In this document: piece by piece, positions 1-7,178 of the stretch
How positions within the stretch are numbered: the first letter of the stretch is position 1
Layout of the letters: each line of letters opens with the position of its first letter
From: Methanobacteriota archaeon
GTDB lineage: Archaea > Halobacteriota > Methanosarcinia > Methanosarcinales > Methanoperedenaceae
Length of the DNA stretch: 17,478 nt
Reading direction: 5' to 3'
Assembly (NCBI GenBank): GCA_018899795.1
Contig: JAHIHJ010000361.1
Coordinates: 1-17,478 of the forward strand
Made by a program: the position numbers and the translations under genes
Notes under the pieces: generated by a model
The model's database searches: none
Told to the model about the DNA's origin: nothing
The model's input: only the letters and a program-made list of their open reading frames with translations

Positions 1-2
1 AC

Positions 3-626
3 CCCGGGATACAGTTCCCCGAAAAAGATATTATCGTTGCGCACAGGAGCGATGGAAGCGGCACAACCTTCGTATTCACGGATTATCTTTCTGCTGTCAG
101 CCCTGACTGGAAATCAAAAGCAGGAAAAGGTAAATCCGTCAACTGGCCTGTCGGTCTTGGCGGAAAAGGCAATGAGGGCGTATCAGGTCTCCTGACCCAG
201 AATCCCTATACTATCGGTTATATCGAACTTGCCTATGCCAAGCTACAGAACATCCCCTATGCATATATCAAGAACAAAGCAGGGAATTTCATCGAGCCCA
301 CGCTTGAAACAATTGCAAACGCCGCTGCTGTGGCAGTGCTTTCGCTGCCTGCTGGCGATGCAAGCTGGGCAGAGGTGAGCATTGTGGATGCAGAGGGTAA
401 TAATTCATATCCTATAAGCAGTTTTACATATCTTCTTGTCTACAAAGACCAGGCAGATCAGACAAAAGGCAAAATTCTCGCGGAATTTCTCTGGTGGGCA
501 GTACATGACGACCAGAAATATTCCTCAGAACTCCTGTATGTGCCGCTGCCAACTGAAGTAATTAGCCTGAATGAAATAACCATAAAACTTATGAATTATA
601 ATGGTCAAATACTTATTCAGGGTTAG
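3..626 (+). CDS. pstS: PstS, phosphate ABC transporter substrate-binding protein (3' part)
   Basis: C-terminal part of the extracytoplasmic phosphate-binding protein that delivers phosphate to the PstCA permease. The frame is already open at the left edge, so the signal peptide and N-terminal lobe lie outside the window. The segment HRSDGSGTTFVFTDYL (nt 42-89) is the family's phosphate-binding stretch: the Arg, Asp, Ser, Gly and Thr there are known ligands in PstS proteins. It is followed by the typical VNWPVGLGGKGNEGV and a GYIELAYA segment. About 207 residues are visible, and the protein ends normally at a TAG. pstC begins 4 nt downstream, so pstS is the first visible gene of a pst-phoU operon. 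An ATG at 330 lies inside this frame and is not a start. Family recognition is certain from the motifs. Confidence 0.95.
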   Translation, partial: PGIQFPEKDIIVAHRSDGSGTTFVFTDYLSAVSPDWKSKAGKGKSVNWPVGLGGKGNEGVSGLLTQNPYTIGYIELAYAKLQNIPYAYIKNKAGNFIEPTLETIANAAAVAVLSLPAGDASWAEVSIVDAEGNNSYPISSFTYLLVYKDQADQTKGKILAEFLWWAVHDDQKYSSELLYVPLPTEVISLNEITIKLMNYNGQILIQG

Positions 627-630
627 ATGG

Positions 631-1584
631 ATGAATAAACTAAAATTATCTTTTTTCAACCGGAGTAATATCTCAGGTGACTTGATTTTTGAGGCTGTTG
701 TCGGCTTCTTTGCCCTGGGAATAATAGTTCTTGCATTTTTGTTATTCAGGGAGCTTTTTATTGAGTCCGGGTTTTCAAGAAATGCGTTTGGTTTAAGTTT
801 CCTGACAACATCGACCTGGGACCCGGTGAATGAGGTATTTGGCGCTCTTCCTTTTATCTTCGGAACTATGGTTTCATCATTCCTTGCCCTGCTCATAGCT
901 GTCCCCTTCAGTCTTGGAATTGCGATCTATCTGTCAGAACTTGCACCGGAAAAACTCAAGACCCCACTTTCATTCATCATAGAATTGCTGGCAGCGATAC
1001 CGAGTGTTATACTCGGGTTATGGGGCATATTCATTCTCGCCCCATTCCTCCGCGATCATCTTGCGCCGATCCTTTCAACATACCTTGGTTTTCTGCCTCT
1101 ATTCCAGGGACCAATGTACGGTCTATCCATGCTCACAGGTGGGGTAATACTTGCGATCATGGTAATCCCGATAACCTCATCGATATCAAGGGAAGCCATC
1201 CTGACAGTGCCCACACATCAGAGAGAAGCCGCTCTTTCTCTTGGAGCTACCGGGTGGGAAACAACAAGGATCGCGGTACTTCCCTACGCAAGGTCAGGGA
1301 TATTCGGGGCAGTGATCCTTGGTTTTGGCAGGGCAATAGGTGAAACTATGGCTGTTACCATGGTAATAGGCAACAGCCCCAGGATATCAGAGTCACTTTT
1401 TGCACCATCACATACGATGGCTGCGGTTATTGCAAATGAGTTCGTGGAGGCAACCTCAAATCTTTACATATCATCTCTTATCGAAATAGGTTTTTTACTC
1501 CTGCTTGTCTCCTTGATGATCAATATAGCAGCCAGGATATTAGTGTCAAAACTTCTCAGGGTTGAAGGGGGAGGCAGGGCATGA
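631..1584 (+). CDS. pstC: PstC, phosphate ABC transporter permease
   Basis: Inner-membrane permease subunit of the Pst high-affinity phosphate transporter; pairs with PstA. It shows about six hydrophobic segments, beginning around residues 15-40 (FEAVVGFFALGIIVLAFLLF) and ending near the C-terminus. The cytoplasmic coupling loop that contacts PstB reads EAALSLGATGWETT and is followed by GFGRAIGETMAV, a hallmark of PstC/PstA. I chose the ATG at 631 (317 aa), 4 nt after the pstS stop. An in-frame ATG at 601 would add ten residues and overlap pstS by 26 nt, and is less likely. The stop overlaps the pstA start (ATGA), suggesting translational coupling. Length is normal for the family. Confidence 0.95.
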   Translation: MNKLKLSFFNRSNISGDLIFEAVVGFFALGIIVLAFLLFRELFIESGFSRNAFGLSFLTTSTWDPVNEVFGALPFIFGTMVSSFLALLIAVPFSLGIAIYLSELAPEKLKTPLSFIIELLAAIPSVILGLWGIFILAPFLRDHLAPILSTYLGFLPLFQGPMYGLSMLTGGVILAIMVIPITSSISREAILTVPTHQREAALSLGATGWETTRIAVLPYARSGIFGAVILGFGRAIGETMAVTMVIGNSPRISESLFAPSHTMAAVIANEFVEATSNLYISSLIEIGFLLLLVSLMINIAARILVSKLLRVEGGGRA

Positions 1585-2417
1585 AATGGAATAAACGGAA
1601 AATTATAGATCGGATCATGTCCAGCATGTCAGCTGCATGCGTTGTTATCGCCATAATCCCATTGTTGAGTATCCTCTACATAGTAACGATCAACGGGATA
1701 TCTGCCATAAACCTGGATTTTCTTACACAACTCCCAAAACCAGTGGGTGAAGCAGGGGGTGGACTTGGGAATGCTATTCAGGGGACATTCGTTGTTGTGG
1801 GGATCGCCTGCCTGATCGGGCTTCCTGTGGGCATTTTTGCTGGCATCTATCTTTCAGAATACGGGGAGAACATGTTTGGACGTTTTGTAAGTTTTTTGGC
1901 TGATGTACTGACAGGGACCCCTTCAATAGTGGCAGGATTATTCGGTTATACCTTCATTGTCCTTTATTTCGGAAGCTTCTCCGCGATCGCAGGCGGGGTA
2001 GCGCTGTCGGTTTTGATGATCCCGATCGTTACGAGAACAACAGAGGAATCGCTCAGGCTTGTGCCCGGATCAATTAAAGAGGCTTCCCTGGCGCTTGGGG
2101 TACCAAAGTGGAAAACAACCATATACATCGTCATTAGCACTGGAAAAAACGGCATAATAACCGGCGCTTTACTATCTATTGCAAGGATATCCGGCGAGAC
2201 GGCCCCTCTCTTGTTCACTTCGTTTGGCAACATGTTCTGGGCTAACGGGTTAGATCAACCGATCTCTACCATGCCAGTGCAAATTTATACGTATGCAATA
2301 ACACCCTTTCCTGACTGGCATGCTAAAGCGTGGGCAGGGGCTCTTATCCTGATCATGCTGATACTTGTCCTGAACATTGGAGTGAGGTTCGTAACCAGAA
2401 GAAAATATGGAATGTAA
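1581..2417 (+). CDS. pstA: PstA, phosphate ABC transporter permease
   Basis: Second permease subunit of the Pst phosphate importer. It has an N-terminal membrane segment (residues 13-35), several further hydrophobic segments, and the coupling loop EASLALGVPKWKTT followed by GALLSIARISGETAPLLFT, which is characteristic of PstA. The start ATG overlaps the pstC stop by 4 nt and is preceded by a purine-rich GGGGGAGGCAGGG ribosome-binding region. At 278 aa the length is normal. pstB starts 14 nt downstream. Function is assigned with high certainty from motifs and operon position. Confidence 0.95.
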   Translation: MKWNKRKIIDRIMSSMSAACVVIAIIPLLSILYIVTINGISAINLDFLTQLPKPVGEAGGGLGNAIQGTFVVVGIACLIGLPVGIFAGIYLSEYGENMFGRFVSFLADVLTGTPSIVAGLFGYTFIVLYFGSFSAIAGGVALSVLMIPIVTRTTEESLRLVPGSIKEASLALGVPKWKTTIYIVISTGKNGIITGALLSIARISGETAPLLFTSFGNMFWANGLDQPISTMPVQIYTYAITPFPDWHAKAWAGALILIMLILVLNIGVRFVTRRKYGM

Positions 2418-2431
2418 AAAAAGGAGTATAA

Positions 2432-3109
2432 ATGGAGAATAAGATCACGGTAGAAAATCTCAATGCATGGTGTGGAAAATCCACTTTTATCCGATGCCTC
2501 AACAGAATGCATGAAGTTGTACCTAAAGCCAGAGCTACAGGAAAAGTTCTGGTCGACGACAATGATATCTATGATAAAGATATCGATCCGGTTGATATTA
2601 GAAGGCTCATAGGTATGGTATTCCAGAAGCCCAATCCATTCCCAACAATGTCCATACGCGATAATGTTGTGGCTGGATTGAAACTTAGTGGGGTGAAGGA
2701 TAAGAACATGCTTGATGACATCGCAAAGGAGTGCTTAACAAAGGCTGCTCTCTGGGATGAGGTTAAGAACGACCTTAATAAATCGGGCGTGAGTTTATCG
2801 GGTGGTCAGCAGCAGCGTCTTTGCATAGCAAGGGCGTTAGCGATGGAACCCGAAGTTATCCTTTTAGATGAACCATGCTCAGCTCTGGATCCTATATCCA
2901 CAGGCAAGATCGAAGACTTAATGATAGAGCTAAAGGAAAAATACACCCTTGTCATAGTAACCCATAATATGCAGCAGGCTGCAAGAGTCAGCGATCATAC
3001 AGCTTTCTTTCTGTATGGAAAGCTGATAGAATTTGGAGACACAAGACAGTTATTTAAAAAGCCAAAAGAAAAGAGCACGGAAGATTACATAATCGGGAGG
3101 TTTGGTTAA
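2432..3109 (+). CDS. pstB: PstB, phosphate ABC transporter ATPase with internal deletion of the Walker A region
   Basis: ATPase subunit of the Pst importer. Residues 19-225 look normal: Q-loop [11 protein letters not shown] (Q65), signature LSGGQQQ (122-128), Walker B VILLDEP (142-148, catalytic E147) and switch His in VTHNM (H178). The N-terminus reads [10 protein letters not shown] and jumps straight to [13 protein letters not shown]. Family members have about 27-30 residues between these points, holding the A-loop aromatic, two beta strands and the first part of Walker A (GPSG of GPSGCGKST). Only CGKST of the P-loop remains. The protein has 225 aa where about 250 is usual, with the frame intact. 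AAGGAG lies 5 nt upstream of the ATG. As written the protein should not bind ATP normally: it is either a true in-frame deletion or an assembly error. The rest of the operon is intact. Confidence 0.9.
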   Translation: MENKITVENLNAWCGKSTFIRCLNRMHEVVPKARATGKVLVDDNDIYDKDIDPVDIRRLIGMVFQKPNPFPTMSIRDNVVAGLKLSGVKDKNMLDDIAKECLTKAALWDEVKNDLNKSGVSLSGGQQQRLCIARALAMEPEVILLDEPCSALDPISTGKIEDLMIELKEKYTLVIVTHNMQQAARVSDHTAFFLYGKLIEFGDTRQLFKKPKEKSTEDYIIGRFG

Positions 3110-3110
3110 T

Positions 3111-3764
3111 ATGGTTCGGGAAGCGTATCACAAAGATCTTCACAAGCTGAGGGAAGAAATACTCAACATGGGAAGTCTTGTGGGAAAGACGATAGGTGAT
3201 GCTGTACTTTCTCTGAAAGATCGTGATGTTGAGATGGCCCAGAAGGTCATTGATATGGATAAAAAGATCGATGCCATTGATCACAGCATTGAGGATAACT
3301 GTATGCGCCTTCTTGCTCTACAGCAGCCTATGGCAAGGGATCTGAGGCTTATAGTCTCAGTATTAAGAATGTCCATAGACCTTGAAAGGATGGGCGATCT
3401 TGCCCTGGAGATCGGAATTATTACCAAGATGACAGCCAACGTGCCTCCTGTAAAGCCCCTTATAGATCTGCCAAGAATGGCAGAGATATGTCAGCAAATG
3501 CTTGCAGATGCCATGACCGCTTTTGAAAATAAGGATGTTGAGCTTGCTAAGGTTGTTGCAAAGCGGGATGATGAGATCGATAACCTCTTTGATCAGGTAA
3601 GAAGAGAGTTGATCTCTTACATGATAGAAGACCCAAAAAAGATAACAGGCGCACAACATTTGACTTTTGCAGCAAGGTATCTTGAGAGGATAGGCGACCA
3701 CATAACGAATCTGTGTGAAAGTGTTGTATTCATGGTGACCGGGGAGAGGAGTGAATTGAATTAG
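3111..3764 (+). CDS. phoU: PhoU, phosphate-uptake regulator
   Basis: Cytoplasmic negative regulator of Pst phosphate uptake and signalling, made of two related three-helix bundles. The duplicated acidic metal-binding motifs are visible: DLERMGDLALEIG in the first half and YLERIGDHITNLCE in the second half. I take the ATG at 3111 as start (217 aa, usual family length), because GGGAGG at 3094-3099 is well placed for it. A TTG at 3102 would overlap the pstB end. It is the last gene of the pst operon; the next gene is a broken potassium transporter after a 133-nt gap. The sequence is intact with no missing core residues. Confidence 0.95.
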   Translation: MVREAYHKDLHKLREEILNMGSLVGKTIGDAVLSLKDRDVEMAQKVIDMDKKIDAIDHSIEDNCMRLLALQQPMARDLRLIVSVLRMSIDLERMGDLALEIGIITKMTANVPPVKPLIDLPRMAEICQQMLADAMTAFENKDVELAKVVAKRDDEIDNLFDQVRRELISYMIEDPKKITGAQHLTFAARYLERIGDHITNLCESVVFMVTGERSELN

Positions 3765-3810
3765 ACGATCTGCAAATCAGTATTGGATGTGAGCGTTACA
3801 CGAAACCTGC

Positions 3811-3824
3811 GCTGCCAGAGCAGC
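3811..3824 (+). terminator. Small hairpin after phoU
   Basis: GCTGC and GCAGC form a 5-bp stem with a 4-nt loop 46 nt after the phoU stop. It could end the pst-phoU transcript, but there is no clear T-run directly after it, so a termination role is only a guess. Confidence 0.2.
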
Positions 3825-3871
3825 AAGTGTGGATAAATATATAAAAAACCATCATTATCATAATAAGATAG

Positions 3872-3881
3872 CTTTATATAT
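3872..3881 (+). promoter_or_regulatory. TATA box candidate upstream of the trkH remnant
   Basis: CTTTATATAT lies about 20 nt before the ATG at 3898. The spacing suggests a leaderless or very short-leader transcript. It may be the original trkH promoter, now joined to a 5'-truncated gene. Confidence 0.4.
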
Positions 3882-3897
3882 TTTCCTGTAAAGTTAT

Positions 3898-4856
3898 ATG
3901 TCATGCGTCCTGCTCACAGGGGTGTTCGTTGTCCTGGGAATAATAGGCGCATTGCCCTATATCTGGCTCAATGCGTTCAACGACACGAATATGGGTTCAA
4001 GGATATTGAACAGCCTTTTTGAGAGCGTCTCCGGGTTCACCACTACCGGCTTCTCGCTCATATCTGACCCCAGCGCCCTTCCGCGCTCCTTAATGTTCTA
4101 CCGCAGCTTCACGCACCTCATAGGCGGGCTGGGCATTGTGTTCCTGCTTCTTGCGTTCTTCTACACAGGCAAAACCCTTGAAAACATGTCAAGGGTGATG
4201 AACTTCGTGCGAGTGACTGACAACATCAAGAGATCCCTGGTGTTGATCCTCGTTGTATATTCCGTGTATGTCGCCGTATTTTCCGGTATATTCTATCTCA
4301 TGGGCTTTACAAATATTGCGGATACGATATCTGTGGTTCTCAGTTCGCTCATGACCGGAGGATTCTCACCTGTTGCGGATTTCTCCCCGTATGCCGCGTT
4401 TCCCGCCGGTTTGATCGTCATCGTAATGATGATAAGGATAAGATCATGATCGATGGTAATGAGTTTGGGGGTAATATTATAATTGCAAACCTTGTGCTGA
4501 TCATTGTTTCCCTGTCGGTTGTACTGGGCGCAGGGGTCATGTTCTGGTTCTCAGGATTTGGTCTTGTGGATTCGATGTTCGAGGTCTCTTCCGCCTTTGG
4601 CACAGTAGGTTTGTCGACAGGGATAGCCACCTTAGCCCTGGCTGCTCACCTGAAGCTTGCGCTGATAGTTCTGATGATCATGGGACGAGTGGAGGCGATA
4701 CCGTTCTTTGTCGCTCTCTCGGGGCTGCGATTGAAGAAGGGCGACAGGGCGGCGCCGACGCCGGTTGAGGAAACTGCCCAGGTGGTTGAGCCGATCCCGT
4801 CCGACTCTTTTAAGACAGAGCCCGAGATATCGAACGACGAATTTAAGATCAGTTAA
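3898..4856 (+). pseudogene. trkH: Decayed TrkH potassium uptake channel
   Basis: Remnant of a TrkH/KtrB-type K+ transporter membrane subunit, which normally has about 480 residues with four pore loops. Piece one (3898-4449, 183 codons) begins inside the family sequence and lacks roughly the first 75 residues. It contains pore loop 1 (SGFTTTGFS, residues 45-53) and pore loop 2 (SSLMTGGFSPV, 149-159), then changes frame and stops at 4449. Piece two (4446-4856, 136 codons) resumes at an IDGNEFG segment and contains pore loop 4 (SSAFGTVGLSTG) and the C-terminal GRVEAIPFF helix. Pore loop 3 with its flanking helices, about 100 residues, is missing. A TAA just before 3898 closes the frame upstream. 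A functional channel needs all four pore loops, so I call this a pseudogene. No trkA is nearby. An assembly collapse remains possible. Confidence 0.75.
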
Positions 4857-4868
4857 TGCATGTCATTT

Positions 4869-4896
4869 TAGACAGGATCACAGGATCGACAGGATT
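4869..4896 (+). repeat. Short degenerate tandem repeat (ACAGGAT type)
   Basis: Three tandem ACAGGAT-like units (GACAGGATCA, CAGGATCG, ACAGGATT) lie between the convergent trkH remnant and ATPase gene. Similar 8-10-bp-period repeats are scattered through methanosarcinal genomes. No function can be read from the sequence. Confidence 0.5.
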
Positions 4897-4918
4897 AAAC
4901 CCTATATTTCTCTTCCCA

Positions 4919-6091
4919 TCACCCGCGCAGGTATTCCCTCATCCTTAGAACATCCGTAAATACCACATCGCACCCGCCCACCGTCATGCTGCCTGCCTCT
5001 CCCCTGTACGACACCACGAGCGCCTTTTTCGGGCTGTAGGTCTCAATGAATGAGCGCAGGCTGCGTTCTATATTACCGGGTTGTGCGCTAAGTTTTACTT
5101 CCACCGGGATAACTGCATTTTCCTTCTCAACGATAAAATCAACCTCTGCCTTTGATTTTGTTCTCCAGTGCTTTGGAGAGAATCCCATCTTGATAAGCTC
5201 CATGAGGACATAGTTCTCGAACACATTCCCTTTCAGTTCCGCATCGAATTCCTTTGCCACTGTGTTCCTCAACCCTGTATCTACGAAATAGACCTTAGAC
5301 TGCTTGATGATCTCCTTTGTCCTGTTCGTAAAGAATGGGGGTACACGGACGATGAGATAGCTTTTCTCCATCGCGTCAAGGTATTTCTTTACAGTCTGGA
5401 ATGACAGCTTCATGGTCTTTGAAATGCTATCATAAGACAGAAGTCCGCCCGTGTTTACGGAAAGATATTTTGCAAATAATTCAAGCGAGCCTATATCGTC
5501 GATGGAAAAAGTCCTCGCCATATCTTTCAGCAGCATGGTCTCATAAAGGTCCCTGAGAATTATTTTCTTGAGTTCAGGCTCCCGGGTCATCACTACTTTG
5601 GGATAACCCCCATACATCGCATGCTCCCAGACGCTTCGCCTGAGTATGGTTGAAGTCACCTCTTTCTGACCCTGGGAATTCAGGAACTCCTGAAGTGAGA
5701 AGGGATACAGTTTGATGATCGAGACCCTTCCTACAAGATATGAAAGTATCTCTTTTCCAAGAATGATCTCAGAGGATGAGGTAATCCATACCCTTCTGCC
5801 TTTATCAGCAAGATACTTGAGTTTCATTCCTGCATCTTTGCAGTACTGCACCTCGTCGAGCACGGAGACGTCATAACCTTCAAGATACTGTTTTTCGAAT
5901 TTTTTGATGTCTTCTTCAAAAAGTGATCTTACATCCGGATCATCGAACATCACATAAGAAGAGTGCAGAGGCATGATTTTCTGTTTCAGGAACGTGGTTT
6001 TCCCAGACTGCCTCGCGCCGACTATTGCAATGATATTATAAACCGGAAGTATTTTTTTGAAGTTCTCATCTATCAGCCGTTCTACATACAT
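4919..6091 (-). CDS. AAA-type ATPase with C-terminal DUF4143 domain
   Basis: A 390-residue member of the archaeal/bacterial AAA_14-DUF4143 ATPase family; its physiological role is unknown. Visible parts: Walker A GARQSGKT (25-32), Walker B VSVLDEVQ (75-82), a WITSSSE sensor-like strand (102-108), the family motif LVGRVSIIKLYPFSLQEFL (119-137), and a C-terminal restriction-endonuclease-like fold around residues 290-335 with EVDFIVEKENAVIPVEVK (acidic D318 and E331, K333). The length is normal and the frame intact. A TATA box 23-31 nt upstream places the transcription start at about the ATG, so the mRNA is probably leaderless. A three-part repeat just above that box suggests tight, possibly autogenous control. 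These genes are common, patchily distributed and often linked to mobile or toxin-antitoxin loci. It converges on the trkH remnant. Confidence 0.9.
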   Translation of the reverse strand: MYVERLIDENFKKILPVYNIIAIVGARQSGKTTFLKQKIMPLHSSYVMFDDPDVRSLFEEDIKKFEKQYLEGYDVSVLDEVQYCKDAGMKLKYLADKGRRVWITSSSEIILGKEILSYLVGRVSIIKLYPFSLQEFLNSQGQKEVTSTILRRSVWEHAMYGGYPKVVMTREPELKKIILRDLYETMLLKDMARTFSIDDIGSLELFAKYLSVNTGGLLSYDSISKTMKLSFQTVKKYLDAMEKSYLIVRVPPFFTNRTKEIIKQSKVYFVDTGLRNTVAKEFDAELKGNVFENYVLMELIKMGFSPKHWRTKSKAEVDFIVEKENAVIPVEVKLSAQPGNIERSLRSFIETYSPKKALVVSYRGEAGSMTVGGCDVVFTDVLRMREYLRG

Positions 6092-6113
6092 GAGTATTTG
6101 TATGGCGCTCCTG

Positions 6114-6122
6114 CTATAAAAG
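6114..6122 (-). promoter_or_regulatory. TATA box of the DUF4143 ATPase gene
   Basis: On the minus strand the sequence reads CTTTTATAG, centred about 27 nt before the ATG at 6091. This is the normal archaeal distance to a transcription start, predicting a leaderless mRNA. Confidence 0.5.
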
Positions 6123-6126
6123 ATTT

Positions 6127-6171
6127 ACTAAAATTAAACTGTACTTTAATTTTAGTTGGACTAAAATTAAA
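6127..6171. promoter_or_regulatory. Three-part 12-bp inverted/direct repeat, likely operator
   Basis: ACTAAAATTAAA occurs at 6127-6138, its perfect reverse complement TTTAATTTTAGT at 6145-6156, and the forward unit again at 6160-6171. The two gaps are 6 and 3 nt. The block lies directly upstream of the TATA box of the ATPase gene and in front of the divergent UPF0175 gene, so it looks like a dimer-binding operator controlling one or both. A single-stranded form could fold into either of two alternative hairpins. Confidence 0.55.
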
Positions 6172-6301
6172 TATGCGTCTAATAATGGTATTTCTGCTGA
6201 AAAAATGGGTGATCAGGTATACGAATGAAGAAAACCTTTAAGGAACTTGAAAGAACTTGTTCCGAATGAGGATTACCATTTAGCCATTGATGAGTTTGAG
6301 A

Positions 6302-6601
6302 ATGATAACTAAAACAATACTTTTGCCTGAAGATCTCTCTGCGAGGATCGGTTATCGCGCGAAGAAGGAAGATGTGGACGAATCCGATGCGATAAGACAG
6401 CTTATCAAACTCGGATTGAAAGAGTATGCGGTGAATCTGTACCGGGACAGGAAAGTGACTTTGAGGGAGGCTTCCGAGCTTGCGGATGTGAGCCCCAGAG
6501 AGATGCTTGAGATACTTATGGAGCATGGGATCAAGGGGAACGTGTCGCTGAAGCAGCAGCAGAAGTCGCTGGAGTATGTTGAGAGAATGCTGGAATCGTA
6601 G
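6302..6601 (+). CDS. UPF0175 family small protein (antitoxin-like)
   Basis: A 99-residue protein with an N-terminal ribbon-helix-helix-like stretch (ITKTILLPEDLSARIGY, then DESDAIRQLIKLGLKEYAV) and the UPF0175 core at residues 49-78 (LYRDRKVTLREASELADVSP followed by REMLEILMEHG). UPF0175 proteins are usually antitoxin-like regulators, often paired with PIN-domain or DUF3368 toxins. No toxin gene is adjacent here, so it is an orphan. I prefer the ATG at 6302 because the family N-terminus starts there; an ATG at 6290 and a TTG at 6287 are in frame alternatives. It is divergent from the DUF4143 ATPase and may share its operator region. A DNA-binding role is inferred from the fold only. Confidence 0.75.
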   Translation: MITKTILLPEDLSARIGYRAKKEDVDESDAIRQLIKLGLKEYAVNLYRDRKVTLREASELADVSPREMLEILMEHGIKGNVSLKQQQKSLEYVERMLES

Positions 6602-6672
6602 AATCAAATTGCCCAAAAAAGGTGTAGGAGACATTAGAAATATGCGCTGTACAAAGGGCTTTATGAGTCAAA

Positions 6673-6682
6673 CTTTTTATAC
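6673..6682 (+). promoter_or_regulatory. TATA box candidate for the small ORF at 6709
   Basis: CTTTTTATAC is centred about 31 nt before the ATG at 6709, the right distance for a transcript with a leader of a few nucleotides. It supports the small ORF being expressed. Confidence 0.4.
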
Positions 6683-6708
6683 GTGTGAGTAGAATATCAA
6701 ATATCATT

Positions 6709-6858
6709 ATGAATATAATCGATGACCTTCTTGAGGTTAGACCTGAGTATCTGGAAAAACTGAAGAAAATCGATGAGGAAAAGTTTATTTCAAGAGCAGA
6801 GCTTGAAAAAGAACTTGAATTTATTTCTGATTCTGGTACGATAACAAATCGCAGATAA
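6709..6858 (+). CDS. Small 49-residue protein, possibly the N-terminal part of an interrupted antitoxin gene
   Basis: The ORF encodes MNIIDDLLEVRPEYLEKLKK and continues with IDEEKFISRAELEKELEFI. I do not recognise a named family. The residues VRPEYLEKLKKIDEEKFISRAEL resemble, in pattern only, the N-terminal helix pair of ribbon-helix-helix antitoxins. A TATA box at the correct distance supports expression. The last four codons (TNRR) and the stop TAA come from the dispersed CGCAGAT repeat that begins at about 6849, so the original 3' end has probably been replaced. The next ORF, on the other side of the repeat, is the C-terminal half of a UPF0175 protein in another frame. The two may be halves of one gene split by the repeat; alternatively this is an independent small gene. 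Confidence 0.4.
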   Translation: MNIIDDLLEVRPEYLEKLKKIDEEKFISRAELEKELEFISDSGTITNRR

Positions 6859-6916
6859 CCGCAGATAAACGCAGATGAACGCGGATTTGTTGCTACGCAT
6901 CTGCATTAATCTGCGG
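6850..6916 (+). repeat. Dispersed CGCAGAT repeat forming a hairpin
   Basis: Tandem 10-bp-period units (CGCAGATAAC, CGCAGATAAA, CGCAGATGAA, CGCGGATTT) occupy 6850-6888. The segment 6896-6916 is an imperfect reverse complement of 6859-6880, so the whole element can fold into a stem of about 20 bp. Positions 6857-6893 match 17097-17133 at 36 of 37 bases. It supplies the stop codon of the preceding ORF and lies upstream of the truncated UPF0175 ORF, like a small non-autonomous mobile element. Confidence 0.75.
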
Positions 6917-6925
6917 CTAATATAT

Positions 6926-7099
6926 ATGAAATCCATTGAACTATATCAGCAGGAAAAGGTCAGTTTCGGTCTCGGAGCAAAGATAGCCAGGCTCTCGATA
7001 TCGGAATATATGGACTTGCTGAAGGAGTATAAGGTCAGGATAAATATCTATATTGGCGATGCCAAGAGTTCGCTCGATTATGCAAGAATGACTCTCTAA
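6926..7099 (+). pseudogene. Truncated UPF0175 family protein (C-terminal half)
   Basis: A 57-residue ORF starting at the ATG at 6926. It matches the C-terminal half of UPF0175: IELYQQEKVSFGLGAKIARL followed by SISEYMDLLKEYKVRINI, comparable with the core of the gene at 6302. The usual N-terminal ribbon-helix-helix part is missing. The frame can be read upstream to 6875, but those codons lie in the dispersed repeat and would not be family sequence. It is probably the remnant of a gene interrupted by the repeat, with the first half perhaps at 6709-6858. Some UPF0175 proteins are short, so a functional mini-protein cannot be excluded. Confidence 0.5.
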
Positions 7100-7102
7100 T
7101 AT

Positions 7103-7112
7103 TTTTTATATC
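7103..7112 (+). promoter_or_regulatory. TATA box candidate of sat
   Basis: TTTTTATATC lies about 70 nt before the sat start codon and would give a leader of about 45 nt. Within that leader ATCCC (7158-7162) and GGGAT (7170-7174) can pair with a 7-nt loop just before the ATG, possibly covering the weak ribosome-binding region. Confidence 0.35.
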
Positions 7113-7178
7113 ATTTCTTGCCTCTTCGCAAACCATTATTAAACAAAAAGTCATTTAATCCCAAAATCCGGGATAACA

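Noticed and set aside
525..896. Minus-strand open frame opposite pstS/pstC
   Set aside because: Overlaps two certain genes on the other strand, has no recognisable domain and no promoter; it is an antisense shadow.
3834..3870. AT-rich stretch with short palindromes (such as ATTATCATAAT) before the trkH remnant
   Set aside because: Too short and AT-rich to separate from chance; only the TATA box nearer the ORF is listed.
6205..6312. Possible small ORF (MGDQVYE, stop, then KELVPNEDYHLAIDEFENDN) before the UPF0175 gene
   Set aside because: Interrupted by a TGA after seven codons and without a recognisable homologue; perhaps a gene remnant, but the evidence is too weak.
6179..6634. 151-codon minus-strand frame opposite the UPF0175 gene
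   Set aside because: Antisense to a recognisable family protein; no domain and no promoter.
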